DNA from: Lachnospiraceae bacterium
GTDB taxonomy: Bacteria; Bacillota; Clostridia; Lachnospirales; Lachnospiraceae
DNA: 64,000 nucleotides
Assembly (NCBI GenBank): GCA_017940415.1
Contig: JAGAYR010000026.1
Location: 1-64,000 of the forward strand
Direction: 5' to 3'
Position numbers and translations under genes: made by a program. This document shows, piece by piece, positions 33,139 through 40,518 of this stretch (the first letter of the stretch is position 1; each line of letters starts with the position of its first letter). The notes under the pieces were generated by a model. The model made no database searches and was not told the origin of the DNA. It was given only the letters and a program-made list of their open reading frames with translations.

Positions 33139-33454
33139 TTTTTTCTCCCCTTTCCTCGGCTATATATCTGTAGACTTTTATGATCTCTTCCCATTCACCC
33201 AGCAGTTCGTCAATGCGTGCTCTGCCTGAGTCGGTGATGGAATAATACTTTCGTAATCTTCCGTTATATTCGGCTTTTCTTACCGTCAGCATGTTCTGTG
33301 CTTCGAGACGTTTTAAGATTGGGTAGAGTGTTGATTCCGTTATTTCTATAAAGGTTGAAATATCCGAAACCAGCTTGTACCCGTATGATTCTCCCCGCTC
33401 AAGAACGGCCAGAACGCAGGCATCCAGTATGCCACGTCTAAGTTGAGCATCCAT
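33131..33454 (-). CDS. PadR-family transcriptional regulator
   Basis: The 107-residue protein is a PadR winged helix (RRGILDACVLAVLERGESYGYKL, recognition helix STLYPILKRLEAQNML, wing YNGRLRKYYSIT) with a short C-terminal dimer helix (PadR-s2-like). AAGGAGG 8 nt before ATG 33454 sets the start; the frame is open further upstream without ribosome sites. It heads the minus-strand operon, and its promoter contains an inverted repeat suitable for autorepression. Confidence 0.92.
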   Translation of the reverse strand: MDAQLRRGILDACVLAVLERGESYGYKLVSDISTFIEITESTLYPILKRLEAQNMLTVRKAEYNGRLRKYYSITDSGRARIDELLGEWEEIIKVYRYIAEERGEKNA

Positions 33455-33478
33455 ATGTATTACCTCCTTACGCATAAT

Positions 33479-33507
33479 ACTATATGACGCATAGTATAAT
33501 GTGTCAA
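33479..33507 (-). promoter_or_regulatory. padR promoter overlapped by inverted-repeat operator
   Basis: On the minus strand: TTGACA (33507-33502), exact 17-nt spacer, TATAGT (33484-33479). The palindrome ACTAT-ATGACGC-ATAGT (33479-33495) covers the -10 box and spacer, as expected for an autoregulatory operator of PadR. Confidence 0.75.
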
Positions 33508-33545
33508 GCAGTATTTTAAAAAGTACGTGTATTGCACATGAGGCG

Positions 33546-33574
33546 ATGACTGAATTCTGAAGAAATGGTATACT
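33546..33574 (+). promoter_or_regulatory. Promoter of trpD
   Basis: ATGACT (33546-33551), 17-nt spacer, extended -10 TGG + TATACT (33569-33574). Confidence 0.6.
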
Positions 33575-33606
33575 AAATGTGTTTTTTTTACATAAAGGAG
33601 CAAAGT

Positions 33607-34623
33607 ATGATAAAGGAAGCAATCGTTAAGATCGTTAGCAAGGAAGATCTGACTTATTCTGAAGCGTATGACGTTATGAACGAGATCATGAGCGGTGAGA
33701 CCACACCCACTCAGAATGCCGCGTTTCTGGCCGCACTCTCTACAAAGAGTGCGAAAGCAGAGACTACGGATGAGATAGCGGGCTGTGCGGCCGCAATGAG
33801 AGATCATGCGACCAAAGTTGATGCCGGGATGGATGTTTTTGAGATCGTCGGTACCGGCGGAGACAATGCGGGAAGTTTTAATATTTCCACAATATCCGCT
33901 ATCGTTGCGGCTTCAGGCGGAGTAAAGGTTGCAAAACACGGAAACAGAGCGGCTTCATCTTTATGCGGTACCGCAGACTGCCTTGAAGCTCTCGGAGTCA
34001 ATATCGATCAGTCTCCGGAGATGTGTGTAAAGCTTCTTAACGAGGTAGGAATGTGCTTTTTCTTTGCGCAAAAATACCACGCTTCCATGAAATATGTAGG
34101 TTCCATCAGAAGAGAACTTGGCTTTAGGACTGTTTTCAATATTCTCGGACCACTGACCAATCCCGCATCACCTACAGAGCAGCTTTTGGGAGTGTATGAC
34201 GAATATCTTGTCGAACCCCTGGCACAGGTTCTTGTTAACCTGGGCGTAAAGCGCGGAATGGTCGTATACGGAACGGATAAGCTTGATGAGATATCGCTTT
34301 CCGCACCTACGAAGATCTGCGAGATCAAAGACGGATGGTATAAGACTCGCATTGTAACACCCGAGGATTTCGGATTTGAAACATGCTCCAAAGATGATCT
34401 TAAGGGCGGAACACCTGCGGAGAATGCACAGATAGCTAGAGATATTCTGTCAGGCTCTAAGGGACATAAGAGAAATGCTGTACTTCTCAATGCGGGTGCG
34501 GCACTTTATATAGACGGAAAAGCCGGGACGATGGAAGACGGAATAAAGCTTGCGGGTGAACTTATAGATTCCGGCAAAGCAATGGAAACTCTTGAGAAAT
34601 TTATAGCGGTAAGTAATTCATGA
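33607..34623 (+). CDS. trpD: Anthranilate phosphoribosyltransferase
   Basis: Joins anthranilate and PRPP, the second step of tryptophan synthesis. The 338-residue protein has [15 protein letters not shown] (PRPP loop), [21 protein letters not shown] and the anthranilate-side [24 protein letters not shown] segment with its conserved His/Arg residues. ATG 33607 follows AAAGGAG; no other trp gene is adjacent, which is unusual. Its TGA overlaps the ATG of the next gene, a GGDEF protein (ATGA). Confidence 0.93.
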   Translation: MIKEAIVKIVSKEDLTYSEAYDVMNEIMSGETTPTQNAAFLAALSTKSAKAETTDEIAGCAAAMRDHATKVDAGMDVFEIVGTGGDNAGSFNISTISAIVAASGGVKVAKHGNRAASSLCGTADCLEALGVNIDQSPEMCVKLLNEVGMCFFFAQKYHASMKYVGSIRRELGFRTVFNILGPLTNPASPTEQLLGVYDEYLVEPLAQVLVNLGVKRGMVVYGTDKLDEISLSAPTKICEIKDGWYKTRIVTPEDFGFETCSKDDLKGGTPAENAQIARDILSGSKGHKRNAVLLNAGAALYIDGKAGTMEDGIKLAGELIDSGKAMETLEKFIAVSNS

Positions 34624-35972
34624 TTCACAAAATTTTCAAAAAAAGCAAAAACGGTTTATCTCTCCGTGCTATCCATATATGGCTCGTGATCACTATGGTC
34701 ATATGGTCTGGAACCGTTGTTATTGCCTCTTACAGACTTACGTATACATTCTATCGTCTCTCAGATGCGGAGAGGCAGCATTCGGACCTCATAGAGGCTG
34801 CACATCAGCTGACGGATGCTTCGGATTATCTTACCGAATGTGTACAGAGATTTACCATAAGCGGTGACTTAAAGTTTCTTGATGAGTATTTTACCGAGGC
34901 TTTCGAGTCCAATAGGCGCGAAGAAGCCATATCCATAATGGAAAGAAATGAGAGCACGGGCTCCGCTCTTGAAGAATTGAAAGAGGCAATGGATGAATCC
35001 GTAAGTCTAATGGATCTGGAATACTATGCCATGAAGCTGGTGATCGAAGCAAAAGGTTATACTGATTATCCGGATGTGCTGAAAGAAGTGGTCTTATCCG
35101 AAGAGGATATGGCGCTTTCTCCCGATGAAAAGATCAGGAGAGCTACCGAACTTGTACTGAATGATGATTATTATGACCGGAAAGACAGTATCAGGGAGAG
35201 TATGCATGGCAGCTTAAATGAGATAGATAAACTGATGAAGAGTGTCATGGACGAAGAACTTGATATGCTTCATCGGGAACTTGATTTTGTGCGTATTGTC
35301 ATAATTATACAGGCTGTATCGATTCTGATAATGGTGAGACTTACTTCCATACTCGGGATCAATCCCGTACTGAAGGCTGTAGATAATATCAAAGCGGACA
35401 GCCCTATCCCAGAGGTCGGAGCCAATGAATTCAAGTATCTGGCTCAGGCATATAACAAAATGTACCATAAGTACAGATCAAGCTTAGAGCATCTGAATTA
35501 TAAAGCATCCCACGATGAACTTACCGGTGCATATAACCGTGCCGGATATGATCTGCTCCTTGAAAGCATAGATCTGGACACAACATATATGCTCTTGCTC
35601 GATGTTGATAATTTCAAGACCATTAATGACACCTATGGTCACGAGGCCGGCGATGAGGTTCTCAAAAAACTTGTGCATGTGCTGAACGGAATATTCCGTG
35701 ATGATGACCATATCTGCAGGATCGGCGGAGACGAGTTTGTTGTTTTCATGGTTCACTCTGCGGCGATAAAGAAAAACCTCATTGCCACAAAGATCGAACA
35801 GATCAATAACGAGCTTGAAAAAACAGAGGACGGATTGCCTCCGATATCCATAAGCGTCGGAATAGTAAACGGTAAGGATGCCAGGGACAAAGAAGATCTT
35901 TTCGAAAAAACCGACGCTGCAATGTATCGGTCCAAGAAAAGCGGAAAACGAACATACACATTTAATGATTAA
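34620..35972 (+). CDS. Membrane-bound GGDEF diguanylate cyclase
   Basis: The 450-residue protein has two membrane helices (about 16-40 and 228-248) enclosing a helical extracytoplasmic sensor of about 190 residues, then a cytoplasmic GGDEF domain (about 300-450). The active site is GGDEF (about 369-373) and the inhibitory I-site RDDD lies exactly five residues before it, so product feedback is expected. Translationally coupled to trpD by an ATGA overlap. The sensor ligand is unknown. Confidence 0.9.
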   Translation: MIHKIFKKSKNGLSLRAIHIWLVITMVIWSGTVVIASYRLTYTFYRLSDAERQHSDLIEAAHQLTDASDYLTECVQRFTISGDLKFLDEYFTEAFESNRREEAISIMERNESTGSALEELKEAMDESVSLMDLEYYAMKLVIEAKGYTDYPDVLKEVVLSEEDMALSPDEKIRRATELVLNDDYYDRKDSIRESMHGSLNEIDKLMKSVMDEELDMLHRELDFVRIVIIIQAVSILIMVRLTSILGINPVLKAVDNIKADSPIPEVGANEFKYLAQAYNKMYHKYRSSLEHLNYKASHDELTGAYNRAGYDLLLESIDLDTTYMLLLDVDNFKTINDTYGHEAGDEVLKKLVHVLNGIFRDDDHICRIGGDEFVVFMVHSAAIKKNLIATKIEQINNELEKTEDGLPPISISVGIVNGKDARDKEDLFEKTDAAMYRSKKSGKRTYTFND

Positions 35973-36007
35973 GTGTGTATATATGTGTCTGAATTGAGGT
36001 TACGGAT

Positions 36008-36829
36008 ATGTTTTCATACATTACTTTTCCGGAAGGAAGATCCAAGGCTCTTACCTTGAGCTATGACGACGGCCGAGAGCATGATAAGAGACTTGTGGAA
36101 CTATTTAATAAATTTGGTATTAAAGGTACTTTTCATCTGAATTCCGGATGGATGGATCCCGAGCTTGTGAAGATGCGCGAAGAGGCTGTTAAGTTGTATG
36201 AGGGTCATGAGATAGCCACTCACAGTCTTACTCATCCGACTCTTACAAGGCTTTCCGATACCTCAATCGTAAACGAGATACTGGAAGACAGAAAAAATCT
36301 TGAAAAACTTACCGGAAGGATATTAAGAGGTCATTCATATCCAAACGGTGCATATAACGAGAATGTTAAACAGATCCTGAAAAGTCTCGGCATTGTATAT
36401 GCAAGAGCTGTTTCCCCCACAAATGATTTTGAGATGCCGGAAGATTTTATGGAGTGGCATCCCACATGTCACCACAGCGCTCCCGATCTTATGGAAAAAG
36501 CAAAGTGGTTTATAGATTTTAACAAAGCCCAGTACCTTAAGCTTTTCTATGTCTGGGGTCACAGCTATGAATTCGACAGGGATGACTGCTGGAATGTGAT
36601 CGAAGAGTTTTGCAAGGTGATGTCGGGTCATGATGATATATGGTATGCTACGGGTATCGAGATAGTTGATTATATGAACGCGGCAAGGGGACTGATATGG
36701 TCTGCCGAAGGAAGTCATGTTTATAATCCGTATGCCTGTGATGTATGGATCAGAAGAGTATCAAATGAAGGTCCTGAAATGGGAGATGTACTCAAAGTTC
36801 CCGGTGGCAAAGGTATTTCTTTGGAGTAG
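36008..36829 (+). CDS. NodB-fold polysaccharide deacetylase family protein
   Basis: The 273-residue protein has NodB-type motifs: LSYDDGREHD (motif 1 with the catalytic/metal Asp pair), HEIATHSLTHPTL (motif 2, the HSxxH zinc site) and GHSYPNGAYNEN (motif 3-like). It has no signal peptide, so it may act in the cytoplasm on a soluble sugar or related amide rather than on peptidoglycan; the substrate is not deducible. It starts 35 nt after the GGDEF gene and is followed at 4 nt by the next gene. Confidence 0.85.
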   Translation: MFSYITFPEGRSKALTLSYDDGREHDKRLVELFNKFGIKGTFHLNSGWMDPELVKMREEAVKLYEGHEIATHSLTHPTLTRLSDTSIVNEILEDRKNLEKLTGRILRGHSYPNGAYNENVKQILKSLGIVYARAVSPTNDFEMPEDFMEWHPTCHHSAPDLMEKAKWFIDFNKAQYLKLFYVWGHSYEFDRDDCWNVIEEFCKVMSGHDDIWYATGIEIVDYMNAARGLIWSAEGSHVYNPYACDVWIRRVSNEGPEMGDVLKVPGGKGISLE

Positions 36830-36832
36830 CGA

Positions 36833-37639
36833 ATGTCTGATACTGTAGAGATAAAACCTATATCCGCACGTTGCAAAGTATGTGGCGGCAAGCTGGTCAA
36901 TGACTGGCTCCGCGGGGTTTGTGTGTGTGAAAATTGCGGAAACAAATGGGATTTATCCGATATGATCACCGATTTTGCGGATTATTCCAGAGTTGTGGAG
37001 AAGATAAAAAGAGCTCATGAGCTGCTTGAAGATACGGATTCTTCGGCTTCTGCAGGTCAGGCTCTTGTTCTTTTTAAATCAGCGGAATCCGACTGCACAA
37101 GGTTTAACGATGCGTACGGAGCAGAGCTTTCCGCAGTATGCAAAAAGGGTAAGGAGCAGGCCGGGATTATCGGGCATTATGCTGCCGCAAAGTCCTATTT
37201 TGAAAAAGAAAACTATATAAAAGCTCATGATGAGTTTAAGAAGGCCGGCGGGTTCAAAGATTCTGAAGAATATCTTTTTAAATGCGATGACGGAATCAAG
37301 ATTCAGCGTAAAAAGAGAATACCTTACGCGGTGATAATAGGTCTCGTTCTTCCTGCGGTACTGACTATAGTTTTGCATTTAAAGATCGGCATCGATTTCT
37401 GGCCCTGCGTAGCAATTTTTCTGGCCTCTGCTGCCGGCGCAGCGTATGCCGTATACCTAGAAGGTGTGCTGTCGATCATAATCGAGATTCTTTCTTTTAT
37501 AGTTGCGGTGCCTTTGCTGTTATTACTCTTATTGTCTTACGGATTTGGAATGAATATAACAACAGCATCGAGGATTTCCATAGGAGTACCTTTACTAATA
37601 GTTGCAGTTATTGCTGTTTTAGCGGAAAGGAAGCAATGA
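36833..37639 (+). CDS. Zinc-ribbon and membrane protein, partner of SPFH gene
   Basis: The 268-residue protein begins with a zinc ribbon (CKVCGGKL...VCVCENCGNKWD, four Cys within residues 11-42). A helical middle follows, with a repeat-like motif (YFEKENYIKAHDEFKKAGGFKDSEEYLFKC) resembling a TPR-type unit common in Firmicutes zinc-ribbon proteins. Then three or four membrane helices run to the C-terminus. It ends 2 nt before the SPFH gene, whose product also ends in a zinc ribbon, suggesting that the two work together. No named family is assigned. Confidence 0.75.
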   Translation: MSDTVEIKPISARCKVCGGKLVNDWLRGVCVCENCGNKWDLSDMITDFADYSRVVEKIKRAHELLEDTDSSASAGQALVLFKSAESDCTRFNDAYGAELSAVCKKGKEQAGIIGHYAAAKSYFEKENYIKAHDEFKKAGGFKDSEEYLFKCDDGIKIQRKKRIPYAVIIGLVLPAVLTIVLHLKIGIDFWPCVAIFLASAAGAAYAVYLEGVLSIIIEILSFIVAVPLLLLLLLSYGFGMNITTASRISIGVPLLIVAVIAVLAERKQ

Positions 37640-37640
37640 T

Positions 37641-38885
37641 ATGGAATTGATCAGTGTAATTAAGTACGAAGGAAGCGGAGACGTTATCGCCCACAAGCAT
37701 CAGAAAGAGGACTTTAATTTCGGTTCCCAGCTTATCGTTCATGAGACCCAGGAAGCTCTCTTTTTGAAGGACGGAAAGGCTCTGAATCTTTTCCCTGCGG
37801 GCAGGCATACTCTTGAAACTCTTAACTTTCCTTTCCTGAAAGATCTTATTGCCAAGGGTACCGGCGGAGAGAACATCTTCCATGCGGAAGTATATTTCAT
37901 CAATAAAGCTACCCAGATGGGACTTAAGTGGGGAACCGACACCAAGGTTCGTCTCTTTGATCCCGCATCGGGAATGAATATCGAGATAGGAGCAAGCGGA
38001 GATTTCAACCTACGCGTAGTTGATTCCTATACCCTTATCACCAAACTTGTGGGAACAACCGACGGGCTTGTTGCCGGGGAAGTTGCAGGAGACGGTATTT
38101 CCTATGGTAACGGTAAGTTCAAGGCTCTTGTTTCCAATAAGGTTAAATCAAACCTTGCACGTGTGATCAAGGATCAGAATATCAATATCCTTGAGATAGA
38201 TTCATACCTGGATCAGATTTCGGAAGTGTTCCGTAATGAGATTAATGTGTCTCTCGAAGAATACGGACTTACAATGCCCGAATTCTATGTTACGAGCATT
38301 TCTACTCCCGATGACGATCCCAATTTTATCAAGCTCAGACAGCAGTATGCTGATAAGACTCTTAAAGTTCGTGAAGAAGAAGTAAAGAAGGCAGAAGCTG
38401 AAGCTGCCATGGGCAGAAAGCTGGTTGAAGCTCAGACCGAAGCCCAGATGAAGATGGTCAGCGCTCAGGGAGAAGCTGAGGCTCTTAAGATCAAGGCTCA
38501 GGCTGAGGCAGATGCATATAAGATGCAGGCTGCTGCAGAGGCTGAAGAGATGAAGATGAAGGGCTACACATATCAGCAGGAAACTGCAAGGGAAGTCGGC
38601 TTAGAGGCTATGAAAAACGGAATTACCGGTGGCGGAGCTGCAGGAGGCGGAACCGGTATCGGCGATATCGCAGGTCTCGGAGTTACCTTAGGAGCCATGG
38701 GCGGAGTTATCAATATGACCAAGGATGCTCTTAATCCAATGATGGGTTCAGCTGCTCAGGTGGGTGAAGGCTTCGGACAGGTAATTGGCGGAGCGGCAGG
38801 TGCGGATTCCTGGAATTGCCAAGGTTGCGGCAAGACCGGAATAACTTCAAGATTCTGCCCAGATTGCGGAAGACAGAGAATATAA
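37641..38885 (+). CDS. SPFH-domain (YdjI/virion-core-like) protein with C-terminal zinc ribbon
   Basis: The 414-residue SPFH/Band-7 family protein of the Bacillus YdjI type starts LISVIKYEGSGDVIAHKHQKEDF. It has the SPFH core (about 30-240), an Ala/Glu/Lys-rich coiled coil (about 240-310, KAEAEAAMGRKLVEAQ), a Gly-rich membrane-associating stretch (GGGAAGGGTGIGD) and a terminal zinc ribbon (CQGCGKTG...FCPDCG). Such proteins form membrane-edge scaffolds with PspA-like or zinc-ribbon partners. It is probably in one operon with the 36833 gene. Confidence 0.87.
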   Translation: MELISVIKYEGSGDVIAHKHQKEDFNFGSQLIVHETQEALFLKDGKALNLFPAGRHTLETLNFPFLKDLIAKGTGGENIFHAEVYFINKATQMGLKWGTDTKVRLFDPASGMNIEIGASGDFNLRVVDSYTLITKLVGTTDGLVAGEVAGDGISYGNGKFKALVSNKVKSNLARVIKDQNINILEIDSYLDQISEVFRNEINVSLEEYGLTMPEFYVTSISTPDDDPNFIKLRQQYADKTLKVREEEVKKAEAEAAMGRKLVEAQTEAQMKMVSAQGEAEALKIKAQAEADAYKMQAAAEAEEMKMKGYTYQQETAREVGLEAMKNGITGGGAAGGGTGIGDIAGLGVTLGAMGGVINMTKDALNPMMGSAAQVGEGFGQVIGGAAGADSWNCQGCGKTGITSRFCPDCGRQRI

Positions 38886-38903
38886 AATATATGACATTGC
38901 GGT

Positions 38904-38938
38904 GAAACAGGGGAACGACAGAACCGTTCCCCTGTTTC
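38904..38938. repeat. Short single-hairpin derivative of the GAAACAG element
   Basis: GAAACAGGGGAACG and its perfect complement flank a 7-nt loop (ACAGAAC). The right half matches the right arm of the full elements, so the centre appears deleted. The flanks extend the pairing with TGACA/TGTCA ends (38892-38948). It lies behind the SPFH gene and may serve as its terminator. Confidence 0.8.
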
Positions 38939-38949
38939 ACCGCTGTCAT

Positions 38950-38978
38950 TTGACAAAGTATCCGGGTTTCTGTACTAT
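38950..38978 (+). promoter_or_regulatory. Strong sigma-A promoter of CorC/HlyC gene
   Basis: TTGACA (38950-38955), exact 17-nt spacer, TACTAT (38973-38978). Confidence 0.75.
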
Positions 38979-39046
38979 TATTTACTATATACGGGGAAAT
39001 CCTGTAAATCTGTGATCGGTAATAGGAGGATATTTTACAAACTTAT

Positions 39047-40354
39047 ATGGACAGTTCCGGCCCCATACAAATTATTACACTAATAATTCTAATATTCTTA
39101 TCAGGTTTTTTCTCTTCGGCGGAGACGGCTTTTGTTTCGTGCAATAAAGCACGCATCAGAAGTCTTGCGGATGACGGCGATAAAAAGGCCGCACGGGTTC
39201 TTCGCATACTCGAAAAAGGTTCCAAACTTCTCAGCACAGTGCTGATCGGCAATAATATCGTTAATCTGTCGGCATCGGCTATTTCAACCATGCTTGCGAC
39301 GGAGTATTTCGGCATACCCGTAGGTGTCATGACAGGTATCCTTACCTTTGTCATCCTCATAATCGGTGAAGTTGTTCCCAAGACCTGGGCAACCGTATCT
39401 GCCGACAAGATGGCACTTGCCTATGCAGGGATCATTCAGGGACTTATGGTGGTTTTTACCCCCATAATCTTCATTGTTAACGGTGTTGCCAAGGCTATCC
39501 TTTTCGTAATGCGGATAGATGCGGACGGCAAGCCCGATGCCATTACCGAGGATGCCATTAAAACATATGTCGACGTAAGCCACGAGGATGGCGAGATCGA
39601 GCCCGAAGAGCGTGATATTATCTATAATCTGTTTGATTTTACCGACCATGTTGCCAAGGATATCATGATTCCCAAGGTGCGTATGGTCAGCGTAGACGTC
39701 AACTTCACCTATGATGAGGTTCTGGATGTATTCAAGGAGTGCATGTACACCAGGCTTCCCGTTTACGAGGATGAAAAAGAAAACATCATAGGCGTCATCA
39801 ATATGAAGGACTTTATCGCTCTTGAAGATCATGAGAACTTCAAGGTAAGGGATATCATGAGAGAAGCTCTTTATACTCATGAATTCAAGAAAACTCAGGA
39901 TCTTCTTGCTCAGATGCGTAAAGAAACTTCAAATATCGTCTTTGTCCTTAATGAGTACGGTACTATCGAAGGTATGATCACCCTGGAGGATCTTCTTGAG
40001 GAGATCGTCGGAGAGATCAGGGATGAGTACGATGAGGATGAAAAAGAGCTCATTCAGAAGGTTGAGGACAGAAAATACATTGTTGAGGGCGCTTTAAGCC
40101 TTGATGATTTCAATGAGGCCGTCGGAACCAATCTTTCCAGTGAGGAATATGATTCCGTCGGAGGTATCGTAATAGAGCACCTTGATCATCTTCCTCAGGA
40201 CGGAGAAGAGGTTGTTCTGGAGGATGGTACGGTTCTTAAAGTCCTCGGAATGGACCAGAAGCGTATCGAAGAAGTTGAAATCACACTTCCCGAGCCTGTA
40301 GAAGATGAGGCGCAGACAGAGGAGAGCGAAGAATCTTCTGAAAAAGCCGAATAA
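39047..40354 (+). CDS. CNNM/CorC-HlyC family membrane protein (hemolysin-like)
   Basis: The 435-residue protein has a DUF21/CNNM membrane domain (about 8-195, four hydrophobic segments; start LIILIFLSGFFSSAETAFVSCNKAR), a CBS pair (about 215-340; VAKDIMIPKVRMVSVDVN, VLNEYGTIEGMITLEDLLEEIVGEI) and a CorC_HlyC transporter-associated domain (about 350-420). Homologues export Mg2+ or act in divalent-ion resistance. The best Shine-Dalgarno (AGGAGGA, 39024-39030) is 16 nt from the ATG, longer than usual, and no better in-frame start exists. Confidence 0.93.
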   Translation: MDSSGPIQIITLIILIFLSGFFSSAETAFVSCNKARIRSLADDGDKKAARVLRILEKGSKLLSTVLIGNNIVNLSASAISTMLATEYFGIPVGVMTGILTFVILIIGEVVPKTWATVSADKMALAYAGIIQGLMVVFTPIIFIVNGVAKAILFVMRIDADGKPDAITEDAIKTYVDVSHEDGEIEPEERDIIYNLFDFTDHVAKDIMIPKVRMVSVDVNFTYDEVLDVFKECMYTRLPVYEDEKENIIGVINMKDFIALEDHENFKVRDIMREALYTHEFKKTQDLLAQMRKETSNIVFVLNEYGTIEGMITLEDLLEEIVGEIRDEYDEDEKELIQKVEDRKYIVEGALSLDDFNEAVGTNLSSEEYDSVGGIVIEHLDHLPQDGEEVVLEDGTVLKVLGMDQKRIEEVEITLPEPVEDEAQTEESEESSEKAE

Positions 40355-40361
40355 TATATAA

Positions 40362-40427
40362 TGACAGTAGGGACGCTTTCGTTTTGTCACCGAATTCAGG
40401 TGATAAAACGGAAGCGTCCCTTTGTCA
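40362..40427. repeat. Palindromic element, GACGC subfamily
   Basis: The left arm 40362-40389 starts TGACAGTAGGGACGC and ends TTTTGTCA. An 11-nt centre (40390-40400) separates it from a near-complementary right arm 40401-40427. It shares with the GAAACAG family the two-arm, 11-nt-centre layout and arm ends that are inverted (TGACA/TGTCA). It lies directly behind the CorC gene. Confidence 0.9.
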
Positions 40428-40441
40428 TTCACCCTCTGTCA

Positions 40442-40470
40442 TTGATTTTTCATTAAATAGGTAGTAATAT
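40442..40470 (+). promoter_or_regulatory. Promoter of secDF
   Basis: TTGATT (40442-40447), 17-nt spacer, TAATAT (40465-40470). Confidence 0.6.
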
Positions 40471-40518
40471 TCTAATGTTTGGTATTTAGTACTTATATTT
40501 GAAAGGAAAAAACAGATC

